Shown here piece by piece: positions 28,112 through 36,739 of a stretch of 64,000 nucleotides of DNA (position 1 is the stretch's first letter; each line of letters begins with the position of its first letter). Both the position numbers and the translations under genes were made by a program. Below the pieces are notes generated by a model. The model saw only the letters and a program-made list of their open reading frames with translations. It had not been told where the DNA came from and did not search any database. Origin of the DNA: Burkholderiaceae bacterium (GTDB taxonomy: Bacteria; Pseudomonadota; Gammaproteobacteria; Burkholderiales; Burkholderiaceae_E); the NCBI GenBank assembly GCA_021166725.1, contig JAJPES010000041.1, positions 58,873 to 122,872 on the forward strand, written 5' to 3'.

Positions 28112-30058
28112 ATGGCTACACATCCAAAGCCGCTGGCCGCGTTGCTGCCAGCCATCTTCGTTGCGTCGGCAGCCGGTGCGCAGCCGACGCCTCGGCTCGA
28201 CGACGTCGTCGTCACGGCAACCCGGTTCGACGAAGCGAGCTACGCGCCCGCCGCGAGCATGACGGTCATCTCGCGCGAGGAGATCCAGTCTTCCGGCGCA
28301 CGATCTCTGCCCGACGTACTGAAGTACCAGGCCGGCCTGAACGTGATGCCGCTTTACGGCTCCATCGGAGCCGACACCTCGATCGACATGCGGGGTTTCG
28401 GCGAAGGCGCGCCTTCGCGCACCCTGGTTCTGCTGAACGGACAACGCCTCAATTCGCTGGACAGCATCAACGTGGACTGGGGACTCGTGCCGCTGGACAG
28501 CATCGAGCGCGTCGAGATCATCAACGGAAGCGGCAGCGTCCTGTACGGCGACAATGCCGTCGGCGGCGTCATCAACATCATCACCGCCAGGAAGCCGGAC
28601 GGCGCGCACGCGAAGCTCGGAGCGGGCAGCTGGGACTCCACCCGGGCGTCGGCCGGCTTTTCCCGTCGATTCGGTGGCGTCGCTGCGAACCTGTCGCTGG
28701 ATCGCCAGGACACCGATGGCTGGCGTCGCAACAACAGGCAGAAGCGCGAGAACGTCAGCGGTCGTCTCGGCGTCGGCTTCGACCAGGGCGAAGCATTCGT
28801 CGCTCTCGGCTGGTCGAACCTGGAGGTCGGTCTGCCGGGTTCGCTGACGAAGAGCCAGTTTCGCAGCAATCCGCGCCAGGCGGAAACCCTGGACAGCTAC
28901 AGCAAGCGTAACAACGCATTCCTGCGGCCCGGCGTCGAGTTGCAGATCACCGATGCACTGAAGTTCGCCGCGGAGATCGGGTACTCCGACTCGGAGAGTA
29001 CGGTCTACACCTCGAACTACTGCGCCTGGGATTCCTGCTTCGAAGTGCGCAGAACCGACGTTCTTTCGTTCACGCCTCGACTCCAGTGGAAGCACGGGCT
29101 CGGTTCGCTGCCTTCCCGGACGACGATCGGCGTCGACTACTACGACGGCAGGCTGACGGCCGACAAGTCGCCCAGCGACCACGGCCCGGTGGCCAAGTCC
29201 GTCCGCATCGATCAATCGAGCCGCGCAGTCTATCTGCTGAACCAGAGCGACCTGACGCCCGAACTGGTCTTCACCGCCGGTGCCCGCTACCAGCAGATCG
29301 ACCAGTCGGCCTCGGATTCCTCCGGACTCGGTCTAACCAACGATCACCACAAGACGGTCGGGGAACTTGGCCTGAGCTACCGGCTCGCCGCGGGAGCGCG
29401 AGTCTTCACGAGAGTCGGAACCACCTTCCGGAATCCGAACCTGGACGAGCTGACGACCTTCTCGGGGTTCGTCAGCAAACCCGTTCGCCCCGAGCAGGGG
29501 ACCTTCCTGGACGCGGGTGTCGACCTCAGCGGTGCTTCGTACTCGCTGAAGGTCCTGGCATACGAGCTGGCGATGAAGGACGAGATCGCGTGGAACGGTG
29601 CGACCTTCGAGAACGAGAACCTGGCGAAGACCCGGCATCGGGGAATCGAAGTCAGTGGACAGTACCGCGTCGATCCACAGTGGCGGCTCGTGGGCGGCAT
29701 CGATCTGCAGGAAGCCGAATTTCGCGAAGGCGTGGACAGCGGAAAAAGGATACCGCTGGTGCCCGCGGTGAAGGCCGACGCCGGGGTCACTTTCCAGCCG
29801 ATTCCCGCCGTCGCTTTGTCGTTGATGATCAACCACGTCGGCGAACGCTACTTCGGCGGCGATACCGCGAACGCGAGCGAAAAGCTCGCCGCCTATACGG
29901 TTGGTGATTTCGTCGCGAGCTGGAAGCACGCGGACTGGGTCGTACGGGCCCGCGTGCTGAACCTGACCGACAGGAAGTATTCTCCGACCGGCTATTACGG
30001 CTCCTATTATCCGGCGGACGGTCGATCGTTCTTCGTCGATCTGCGTTACGACTTCTGA
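28112..30058 (+). CDS. btuB: TonB-dependent outer-membrane receptor, BtuB-like
   Basis: Outer-membrane cobalamin transporter, 648 aa. Signal peptide PLAALLPAIFVASAAGA, then the TonB box region LDDVVVTATR, the plug domain (DVLKYQAGLNVMPL, DMRGFGEG, RVEIINGSGSVLYGDNAVGGVINIIT) and a beta-barrel ending in the aromatic residue of FFVDLRYDF. The ATG at 28112 has AGGGGA upstream. Control by the B12 riboswitch identifies cobalamin or a related corrinoid as the substrate. BtuF-like and TonB-ExbBD genes follow. Confidence 0.9.
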   Translation: MATHPKPLAALLPAIFVASAAGAQPTPRLDDVVVTATRFDEASYAPAASMTVISREEIQSSGARSLPDVLKYQAGLNVMPLYGSIGADTSIDMRGFGEGAPSRTLVLLNGQRLNSLDSINVDWGLVPLDSIERVEIINGSGSVLYGDNAVGGVINIITARKPDGAHAKLGAGSWDSTRASAGFSRRFGGVAANLSLDRQDTDGWRRNNRQKRENVSGRLGVGFDQGEAFVALGWSNLEVGLPGSLTKSQFRSNPRQAETLDSYSKRNNAFLRPGVELQITDALKFAAEIGYSDSESTVYTSNYCAWDSCFEVRRTDVLSFTPRLQWKHGLGSLPSRTTIGVDYYDGRLTADKSPSDHGPVAKSVRIDQSSRAVYLLNQSDLTPELVFTAGARYQQIDQSASDSSGLGLTNDHHKTVGELGLSYRLAAGARVFTRVGTTFRNPNLDELTTFSGFVSKPVRPEQGTFLDAGVDLSGASYSLKVLAYELAMKDEIAWNGATFENENLAKTRHRGIEVSGQYRVDPQWRLVGGIDLQEAEFREGVDSGKRIPLVPAVKADAGVTFQPIPAVALSLMINHVGERYFGGDTANASEKLAAYTVGDFVASWKHADWVVRARVLNLTDRKYSPTGYYGSYYPADGRSFFVDLRYDF

Positions 30059-30073
30059 TAGCCGGATGCGGTG

Positions 30074-31042
30074 ATGCGCACGTGGTTCGCCGCCGTGTTC
30101 GCCGTCGCGCTGGTCGCGGCGCTGGCCGCGGCGTTCGCGCTCGAGGAAGGGAAGGGGGAAGGTGGGAAGGGGACCGAGCCGCCTGCACATGACCGGGGCT
30201 TTTCCCGTTCCCCCTCCCCCCTTCCCCCTTCCCTTTTTCTGTCCGACGACGCGGGTCGCACGATTGGACTTTCCCGTGTCCCGCTGCGGATCGTCTCGCT
30301 CGCGCCGCATGCGACCGAGTTGCTGTTCGCGGTCGGTGCCGGTGCGCGCGTCGTGGCCGTCGATCGCAACAGCGACGAGCCGCCCGCGGTGCGCGCGCTA
30401 CCCAGGCTCTCGTCGTTTCCGCAGCCGGACGTCGAGGCGCTGCTCGCGCTGCAGCCCGACCTCGTCGTCGCGTGGGGGCCGGGCGTCTCCCCGGCGCAGC
30501 TCGAGCGCCTCGATTCGCTCGGCATCGCCGTGTTCGTCTCGCAGCCGCGCACGCTCGACGACGTCGCAACGACGCTGCGCCGCTTCGCGCGGCTCGCGCC
30601 CGATCCGTCGATCGGCAGCGCGCTCGCCGATGCGTTCGCCGCACGACTCGCGTCGATCCGCGCGCGATATGCCACGCGGCGCCCGGTGCGCGTATTCGTG
30701 CAGATCTGGTCGTCGCCGCTGATCACCGTCTCCGACGACGGTCCGATCGGAGACGCCGTGCGCAGTTGTGGCGGGGTCAACGTGTTCGGCGACGTGGAGG
30801 TCGCTGCGCCGCAGCCCGATGCCGAAGCGGTGCTCGCGCGCCGCCCCGACCTGATCGTCGCCACCGATCCGTCGCCTTCGCCGCGGCGCTGGGTCGGCTA
30901 CGGATTGCTCGCTCCGCAGGGACCGGCCCACTTCGTCGCCTTCGATGCCTCGACCTTCGAGCGTCCCGGTCCGCGTTCGATCGATGCACTGGACAGCCTC
31001 TGTGCCGAGATCGACGCGGTGCGCCGGTCCATGCCTCGATAG
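30074..31042 (+). CDS. btuF: BtuF-like periplasmic cobalamin-binding protein with repeat insertion
   Basis: Class III periplasmic binding protein of 322 aa. After a signal peptide (MRTWFAAVFAVALVAALAAA) comes an unusual stretch ([10 protein letters not shown] ... RSPSPLPPSLF, about residues 25-55). It is encoded by two inverted purine/pyrimidine arms and is absent from normal BtuF proteins. The mature fold follows: RIVSLAPHATELLFAVGAG, LLALQPDLVVAWGPG, LGIAVFVSQPRTLDDV, CGGVNVFGD. The frame stays open through the insertion. ATG at 30074 or GTG at 30071. No btuC or btuD is in the window. Confidence 0.85.
   Translation: MRTWFAAVFAVALVAALAAAFALEEGKGEGGKGTEPPAHDRGFSRSPSPLPPSLFLSDDAGRTIGLSRVPLRIVSLAPHATELLFAVGAGARVVAVDRNSDEPPAVRALPRLSSFPQPDVEALLALQPDLVVAWGPGVSPAQLERLDSLGIAVFVSQPRTLDDVATTLRRFARLAPDPSIGSALADAFAARLASIRARYATRRPVRVFVQIWSSPLITVSDDGPIGDAVRSCGGVNVFGDVEVAAPQPDAEAVLARRPDLIVATDPSPSPRRWVGYGLLAPQGPAHFVAFDASTFERPGPRSIDALDSLCAEIDAVRRSMPR
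30143..30240 (+). repeat. ORF-less inverted purine-tract element inside the btuF-like gene
   Basis: The left arm 30147-30172 (AAGGGAAGGGGGAAGG...) and right arm 30210-30235 are complementary at 24 of 26 positions, separated by a 37-nt loop. The right arm continues into AAAGCCCCGG (minus strand), like solo copies 1 and 2. It is in frame with the host gene. Confidence 0.85.
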
Positions 31043-31107
31043 CGTTTGCTACCATCGCCGCGGCGCCCGGTGCGCCGCACGAAAAACACGCCCAGGAGGC
31101 TCTGCGC

Positions 31108-31731
31108 ATGCCCGTTGTTGCCGTCGTCAATCCGAAGGGAGGCGTCGGCAAGACGACCCTCGCCACGAATCTCGCAGGCTATTTCGCGTCGAGGGCGCGT
31201 GCCACGATGCTGGGCGACTTCGACACGCAGCAGTCCGCGCGCCATTGGCTCGGACTGCGCCCGGCGCAGGCGGCGTCGATCGGCACCTGGGACATCGACG
31301 ACGGCATCGCGCGCCCGCCGCGCGGCGTCACGCACGTTGTGCTCGACACGCCGGCGCAGCTCGACGGACGGCGGCTGGCCGACGTCGTGCGCGTGGCCGA
31401 TCGCATCGTCGTCCCGCTGCAGCCGTCGATGTTCGATGCGATCGCCACCAGCCGCTTCCTCGCCGATCTGCGTGCGGGCTTCCCGAAGACGCGCCGCTTC
31501 GAGCAGGCGGTGAGCCTGGTCGGCATGCGCGTCGATCCGCGCACGCGCGCGGCCGATCAGCTCGCCCGATTCGTCGCCGGACTCGGCCTGCCGGTATCCG
31601 GCTATCTGCGCGATACGCAGAACTACGTGCACCTGGCCGCGCACGGTCTCACGCTGTTCGACGTCGCGCCGCAGCGCGTCGAGCGCGATCGTGCCACCTG
31701 GGAGCCCTTGCTGCATTGGCTCGAAAGCTGA
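31108..31731 (+). CDS. ParA-like ATPase (short, orphan)
   Basis: Deviant-Walker ATPase of 207 aa: VVAVVNPKGGVGKTTLATNLAGY (P-loop with signature lysine), LGDFDTQQSARHWLGL, VVLDTPAQLDG. Length and the missing N-terminal DNA-binding part match small ParA/MipZ/McdA-like orphan ATPases. GGAGG lies 9 nt before the ATG. No ParB is nearby. It sits between the BtuF-like gene (65 bp upstream) and tldD, overlapping the latter's proposed start. Cargo unknown. Confidence 0.85.
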   Translation: MPVVAVVNPKGGVGKTTLATNLAGYFASRARATMLGDFDTQQSARHWLGLRPAQAASIGTWDIDDGIARPPRGVTHVVLDTPAQLDGRRLADVVRVADRIVVPLQPSMFDAIATSRFLADLRAGFPKTRRFEQAVSLVGMRVDPRTRAADQLARFVAGLGLPVSGYLRDTQNYVHLAAHGLTLFDVAPQRVERDRATWEPLLHWLES

Positions 31732-33203
31732 GCGTTTCCGCGTCGCACGACCGGATTCCGTTCCCGCGCCCGCCGCAGTCGGGTGCCCGCGTCTCGCTGC
31801 GCGTCGTCGAGACGAGCAGCGAATCGCTGGCCGTCGTGCGAGGCGTGTTGCAGCCGCCGGCGCTCGCCACCGATCGCGGCGCGATGGTCGCCGTCCGCAT
31901 CGACGGCGAAGCCGGCTATTGCGCCACCGCCGACCTGTCGGCGCGCGGCCTGCGCGAGGCGGCCGAGCGCGCCGCGCAGTGGGCACGCGCGGCGAAGGGC
32001 CGGGGCCTGTCGCTGGTCGAAGAGGCGTGGCCCGTCGCTGGCGGCGCCCGCTCGCAATGCCTGCGCTACGAGAGTCCGAACGAAGCACCGCTCGCGCAGC
32101 GCGACGTGCTCGTTGAGCTGCTGCACGACGAGGCGGCTGCGATGCGACGCGACAGCCGCATCGTGCATTGGGCCGCGACGCTCGACGCGAGCGTCGTGTC
32201 GCAATCCCTGTGGATCGACGGCGAGGCCGTGTCGCAGCAGTCGATGCGCTACGTCGTGCCGAACCTCGAGGCGACGGCGGCGCACGAAGGGCGCGCGCAG
32301 ACGCGAACGCTCGCCGGGCAGTACAACGGCTTCTGCCGGCAGGGCGGCGGCGAGGCGCTGCGCGATTCGGGTTTCGTCGGCGGCGGCTCGCGCGTGGCCG
32401 ATGAGGCGATCGAGCTGCTGCACGCGCCGAACTGCCCGAGCGGCGTGCGCGACCTGTTGCTGTCGCCCGACCAGATGATGCTGCAGATCCACGAGTCGAT
32501 CGGCCACCCGCTCGAACTCGACCGCATTCTCGGCGACGAGCGCAACTTCGCCGGAACGAGCTTCGTCACGCCGCAGATGTTCGGCAGTTATCGCTACGGC
32601 TCTTCGCTGCTGAACGTCAGTTTCGACCCGTCCGTCGCAGGGCAGTTCGCCAGCTACGCGGCCGACGACGACGGCGAAGCCGCGCGTCGCACGATGCTGA
32701 TCGAAAGCGGCATCCTGCAGCGCGCGCTGGGCGGCGCGCTGTCGCGTGCGCGTGCGCGCGCACGGGGAATCGCCATCGAGGGCGCAGCGAGCGCGCGCGC
32801 CAGCGGCTGGGAGCGCCCGCCGATCGACCGGATGGCGAACCTGAACGTCGAGCCGGGCGACGCGAGCTTCGATTCGATGATCGCGTCCACCGAGCGCGGG
32901 ATCTGGATGCGCACCAACGCGTCGTGGTCGATCGACGATGCGCGCAACAAGTTCCAGTTCGGCTGCGAATGGGGCAGGCTGATCGAGAACGGTCGGCTGA
33001 CGCAGGTCGTGCGCAATCCGAATTACCGCGGCGTGTCGGCGACTTTCTGGCGCAGCCTCGCGGCGGTCGGCTCCCGCGAGACGATGCAGGTGCTCGGCAC
33101 GCCGTTCTGCGGCAAGGGCGAGCCAGGGCAGATCGTGCGCGTCGGCCACGCGTCGCCCGCTTGCCTGTTCCGCGACGTCGACGTGTTCGGAGGCGAGGGG
33201 TGA
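31716..33203 (+). CDS. tldD: TldD-family metalloprotease
   Basis: TldD-like subunit of the TldD/TldE (PmbA) metalloprotease, 495 aa from the proposed start. The metal motif HESIGHPLELDR (HExxxH) is about two-fifths into the visible sequence. PQMFGSYRYGSSLLNVSFDP and a metal-ligand cysteine region near the C-terminus (LGTPFCGKGEPGQ) are typical. No ATG lies near the N-terminus; the TTG at 31716 is used, inside the ParA-like gene, with GGGAGC about 10 nt upstream. The real start is uncertain. Coupled to the TldE partner by a GTGA overlap. Confidence 0.85.
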   Translation: MARKLSVSASHDRIPFPRPPQSGARVSLRVVETSSESLAVVRGVLQPPALATDRGAMVAVRIDGEAGYCATADLSARGLREAAERAAQWARAAKGRGLSLVEEAWPVAGGARSQCLRYESPNEAPLAQRDVLVELLHDEAAAMRRDSRIVHWAATLDASVVSQSLWIDGEAVSQQSMRYVVPNLEATAAHEGRAQTRTLAGQYNGFCRQGGGEALRDSGFVGGGSRVADEAIELLHAPNCPSGVRDLLLSPDQMMLQIHESIGHPLELDRILGDERNFAGTSFVTPQMFGSYRYGSSLLNVSFDPSVAGQFASYAADDDGEAARRTMLIESGILQRALGGALSRARARARGIAIEGAASARASGWERPPIDRMANLNVEPGDASFDSMIASTERGIWMRTNASWSIDDARNKFQFGCEWGRLIENGRLTQVVRNPNYRGVSATFWRSLAAVGSRETMQVLGTPFCGKGEPGQIVRVGHASPACLFRDVDVFGGEG

Positions 33204-34543
33204 GCGGCGCGGATTTCGTCGCGCTGTTCGATGCGGTCGGCTCGGCGGTGGACCGGCATGCGCGCGCCGGCGAAGCGGTGTTCGCCTACCTGCGCGCCGA
33301 GCGCAGCGATTTCGTGCGCGTGAACGCGGCGCGCGTGCGCCAGGCGGGGACGGTCGAGCACGCGGTGCTGTCGATGCGCCTGTTTCGCGAAGGACGCCAG
33401 GCGCAGATGCGCTGCACCCTCGCCGTACCGCGCGGCACCGCGGCGCGCGTGCGCGAGGCGCTGGTCGCGTTGCGTCGCGCGATCGAGCCGCTGCCGGTCG
33501 ACCCGTACGCGTCCTTCGAGCCGGAACCCGGGCGCAGCGAGCGCATCGCGCGCGATGTCGGGCCTGCGCCGGACGAGGTCGTTGCCGCGATCGTCGATGC
33601 CGCCGACCACGCCGAGCACTGCGACCTGGTCGGCCTGTACGCCGGCGGCGTCGTCGTGCGCGCGCTGGCCAGCAATCTCGGGCATCGCCACTATCACCAG
33701 GCGACGTCTGTCGGTTTCGACTTCTCGCTTCACTACACCGCGGGGCAGGCGAGCAAGCACGAATGGACTGCGACGCAGTGGGACGCCGCGGCGCTGCGCT
33801 CGGCGATCGCAGGAGCGCGCGAGCAGGCGCGAATCCTCGCGCGCCCGGCCCGACGAATCGAGCCCGGCGCGTACCGGGCGCTGCTCGCTCCTGCCGCGCT
33901 CGCCGACCTCGTCTCGCTGCTCGGCTGGGGCGGCTTTTCGGAGCGGGCTTTCCGCAGCGGGCAGTCGCCGCTTGCGCGCGCCCAGCGAGCAGAGGCCCGC
34001 TTCGATTCCACGTTTGCGATCGTCGACGACCTCGATGCGCTCGACGTGCCGCATTTCCAGTCCGAAGGCTTCGTTCGACCCGCTCGAAGCGCGCTGATCG
34101 AAGACGGCCGACCGGCGCGGCGCCTCGTGTCGCCGCGCAGCGCGCTCGAGTTCGGCGTGCCCGGCAACGGCGCCGACGACGACGAACGTCCTCGCGCGCC
34201 CTGCGTCGGCGCGGGCCGGCTGGACGATGCTCATCTGCTCGATGCGCTCGATACCGGCATCGCGATCCCGAACCTGTGGTACCTGAACTGGTCCGATCGA
34301 CACGCGTGCCGTGCGACCGGAATGACGCGCTTCGCGACGCTTTGGGTGGAGAACGGCGAGATGGTCGCGCCGGTCGCTCCGATGCGTTTCGACGACAGCC
34401 TCTATCGCATGTTCGGCGCGGGCCTGCTCGGGCTCGGTGCGCGCGTCTCGACGATTCCCCACAACGAAACCTGGGACGGGCGCGAGCCCGGCGGCGTGCG
34501 CGCGCCGTCGGCGCTCATCGACGCGCTGCGCTTCACGTTGTAG
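33200..34543 (+). CDS. TldE/PmbA-family protein
   Basis: Inactive partner subunit that forms a heterodimer with TldD, 447 aa. It has the PmbA-like fold segments DLVGLYAGGVVVRALASNLG, FDFSLHYTAGQASKHEW, IPNLWYLNWSD and FATLWVENGEMVAPV, but no HExxxH motif, as expected. The GTG at 33200 overlaps the tldD stop and has GGAGGCGA upstream. Known TldD/E pairs mature peptide natural products or degrade antitoxins; no such precursor is seen here. Convergent with exbD, 27 bp apart. Confidence 0.85.
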   Translation: MSGADFVALFDAVGSAVDRHARAGEAVFAYLRAERSDFVRVNAARVRQAGTVEHAVLSMRLFREGRQAQMRCTLAVPRGTAARVREALVALRRAIEPLPVDPYASFEPEPGRSERIARDVGPAPDEVVAAIVDAADHAEHCDLVGLYAGGVVVRALASNLGHRHYHQATSVGFDFSLHYTAGQASKHEWTATQWDAAALRSAIAGAREQARILARPARRIEPGAYRALLAPAALADLVSLLGWGGFSERAFRSGQSPLARAQRAEARFDSTFAIVDDLDALDVPHFQSEGFVRPARSALIEDGRPARRLVSPRSALEFGVPGNGADDDERPRAPCVGAGRLDDAHLLDALDTGIAIPNLWYLNWSDRHACRATGMTRFATLWVENGEMVAPVAPMRFDDSLYRMFGAGLLGLGARVSTIPHNETWDGREPGGVRAPSALIDALRFTL

Positions 34544-34570
34544 AACCCCGGCGCGAGCGCGCCGCCCGAC

Positions 34571-35020
34571 TCAGCGCGACGACCTGTCGGCGTGCGGCGA
34601 AGACGTGCGCGGATCGGTGACGAAACCGATACGCTCGATGCCGGCACGCTGCGCGCTCGACATGACTTCGGCGATGCGTTCGTAGCGCGTCGAGCGCTCG
34701 GCGCGCAGATGCAGTTCGGGTTGCGGTTGCGACGCTGCCGCCTTTGCGAGCCTCGCATCGAGCGCGGCGATGCCGTCCAGCGCTTCGTCGTTCCAGTGCA
34801 CGACGCCTGCTGCGTCGATCGACACGCGAACCGTCTCCGGCTTTTCGGCGGTGACCGGGGCCTGCACGTCGGGCAGGTCCACGCGAAGGGCGTGCGTCAG
34901 CAGCGGCGCGGTGATGATGAAGACGACCAGCAGCACGAGCATCACGTCGACCAGCGGCGTCGTGTTGATCTCCGCCATCGGCTGCGGCTGGTTGCCCGGA
35001 TCGAATCCGCCGAAGGGCAT
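34571..35020 (-). CDS. exbD: Biopolymer transport protein ExbD
   Basis: Proton-driven energiser subunit of the TonB system, 149 aa. A cytoplasmic N-terminus with MAEINTTPLVDVMLVLLVVF contains the conserved membrane aspartate (LVDVML), then one transmembrane helix and a periplasmic domain. Lies 29 bp after exbB in a tonB-exbB-exbD operon, which probably powers the BtuB-like receptor in this window. Confidence 0.94.
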   Translation of the reverse strand: MPFGGFDPGNQPQPMAEINTTPLVDVMLVLLVVFIITAPLLTHALRVDLPDVQAPVTAEKPETVRVSIDAAGVVHWNDEALDGIAALDARLAKAAASQPQPELHLRAERSTRYERIAEVMSSAQRAGIERIGFVTDPRTSSPHADRSSR

Positions 35021-35049
35021 GGTTGCGATTCTCCGGTTCGCTGCGCGGA

Positions 35050-35787
35050 TCAGCGCACGACGGGCCCGACGGCCAGCGGTGCAGGGCCGCTGCGCAGTGC
35101 GTCGCGCTGTTCGCGCAACCGGTGACCGGTGGTGACGAGTGCGAGCAGGTCGTGCGCGAAGCCGTCGAGCTCGGCGAGCACGACGCGATTGGCGCGTACG
35201 AAGGCGTTGTAGGCGAGCACCGCGGGAATGGCCACCGCGAGACCCGCGGCCGTCATCACCAGCGCTTCGCCGACCGGACCGGCCACGCGATCGATCATCA
35301 CCTGTCCGCTCGACGCGATGCTCAGCAGCGCATGGTAGATGCCCCAGACGGTGCCGAACAGTCCGACGAAGGGCGCCGTGCTGCCCACCGACGCGAGCAG
35401 CGCGAGTCCGCTCTCCAGGCGCGCCGATACCTGCGTGATCTCGCCGCGCAGCGCGCGCGTGACGAGTTCGTCGCGATCGATCGACGCGGCGAGCGAGTTG
35501 TCGGGCTGCATCGCGGCGGCGGCCCGCGCCTTGTGCGCCAGTGGAGCGAAGACGCGCTCGCGATCCGCGCTCTCGAGCGTGGCGAGCGCCTCGTCCATCG
35601 TGCGCGCGTTCCAGAACTGCTCGAGCGCCGCGTGCGCGCCGCGACGCATCCGCCACGTGCTCCACGCCTTCGACAGGATGAAGTACCAGCTGACGATCGA
35701 CATCGCCAGCAGCAGCCAGGCGACCGAATGCGTGATCGCATCGCCCGCCTCCCAGAAGTGCATCAGACCGAGTTCCTGTGCCTGCAT
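35050..35787 (-). CDS. exbB: Biopolymer transport protein ExbB
   Basis: MotA/TolQ/ExbB family proton-channel protein, 245 aa. A first helix AWLLLAMSIVSWYFILSKAW is followed by a large cytoplasmic loop and helices GLALLASVGSTAPFVGLFGTVWGI and ALVMTAAGLAVAIPAVLAYN, the diagnostic motifs. It lies 25 bp downstream of tonB. Confidence 0.94.
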   Translation of the reverse strand: MQAQELGLMHFWEAGDAITHSVAWLLLAMSIVSWYFILSKAWSTWRMRRGAHAALEQFWNARTMDEALATLESADRERVFAPLAHKARAAAAMQPDNSLAASIDRDELVTRALRGEITQVSARLESGLALLASVGSTAPFVGLFGTVWGIYHALLSIASSGQVMIDRVAGPVGEALVMTAAGLAVAIPAVLAYNAFVRANRVVLAELDGFAHDLLALVTTGHRLREQRDALRSGPAPLAVGPVVR

Positions 35788-35812
35788 TCGCTTTTCCTTG
35801 CGCCTTTTCCTT

Positions 35813-36739
35813 TCAGCCTTCGAGCCGGAATACCCAGCGCCAGTCTTGATACCACGCCGCCACCGGACGACCGTCGACGGTGGCGGGATCGAAGCGCCAG
35901 CGCCGCACGGTGTCGATCGCCGTGCGGTCGAGCAGCGGCGAGCCGCTCGATTGTCGCAGGCGCACGTCGAGCACGGTACCGTCGGCGCCGACGTGTACGT
36001 CCAGGCGCACCTCGCCCTGGTCGCCCATGCGTCGCGCGGCGCCCGGGTAGGGGGGCGGCGTGTTGCCGCGCCAGCTGGCGTCGACGCGAGGAGCGGTGCG
36101 GCGGGGCGTTGAATCGGAAGAGGCGCTGGCGAGGGGGCGCGATGACGCGCCCGCGGCGGTCGCGGTGTCGGCGCTGGGCGCGGCTTGCGCGGAAGGCGCC
36201 GCAGGAGCGGAGGAGGGCGGAGCAGCCGACGAGTGCGCGGGCGGCGCCGACGCTGCTTCGGTTGTCGAAGAAGCGTCGGCCGATCGCATGGCCTCGTCGC
36301 GCGCGGGCGGCTTCGGTTCCGCGGGTGGCGCTTTCGGCGGCGTCGGCGAAGCGGCCTCGCGCACGGGGCGCCGGCGAGGCGGCGCCTCGCGCGTTGCGCT
36401 CGTCGTCGGCGCGGCGCGCTGCTGCGCGCCCGCGTCGGCGGTGGCAGAAGCTCGCTCGGGGGGCGCCTCCGTGCGTGTCGGTGGAGGTGACGGGATGACG
36501 GGTGGGGCTGCGGGCGGTGCAGCGGGCGGTGCAGCGGGCGGCGCAGCGGGCGGTGCAGCGGGCGGTGCAGCGGGCGGTGCCTCGGCGCGAGGCGGGGGCG
36601 GCGGCGCCTCGATCAGCGCTACCTCGATCGGCCGAACGCTTTGCGACGAAGGCGTGCCGGCGAAACCGAGCACGCCGGCGATCACGACTGCGTGCAGGGC
36701 TACCGCACACGCCGCAGCCGCGAGCCTGGACAGATCCAT
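35813..36739 (-). CDS. tonB: Energy transducer TonB
   Basis: Links the inner-membrane ExbBD motor to outer-membrane receptors, 308 aa. The N-terminal signal anchor is AAAACAVALHAVVIAGVLGF with the conserved His. A long Pro/Ala-rich periplasmic spacer follows (about residues 45-215), including a repeated APPA block encoded by a 12-bp tandem repeat. The C-terminal domain shows YPGAARRMGDQGEVRLDVHV and RWRFDPATVDGRPV. ATG at 36739 lies 7 nt after a perfect TATAAT on the same strand. Confidence 0.93.
   Translation of the reverse strand: MDLSRLAAAACAVALHAVVIAGVLGFAGTPSSQSVRPIEVALIEAPPPPPRAEAPPAAPPAAPPAAPPAAPPAAPPAAPPVIPSPPPTRTEAPPERASATADAGAQQRAAPTTSATREAPPRRRPVREAASPTPPKAPPAEPKPPARDEAMRSADASSTTEAASAPPAHSSAAPPSSAPAAPSAQAAPSADTATAAGASSRPLASASSDSTPRRTAPRVDASWRGNTPPPYPGAARRMGDQGEVRLDVHVGADGTVLDVRLRQSSGSPLLDRTAIDTVRRWRFDPATVDGRPVAAWYQDWRWVFRLEG
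36510..36581 (-). repeat. 12-bp tandem repeat in tonB
   Basis: Six near-identical units (plus strand GCGGGCGGTGCA, one with a T-to-C change) encode the repeated APPA spacer of TonB. The unit length keeps the frame, so copy number can vary without breaking the gene. Confidence 0.9.

Noticed and set aside
30143..30240. Frameshift or pseudogene in the btuF-like gene.
   Set aside because: The frame remains open through the inserted arms and the downstream domain is intact.
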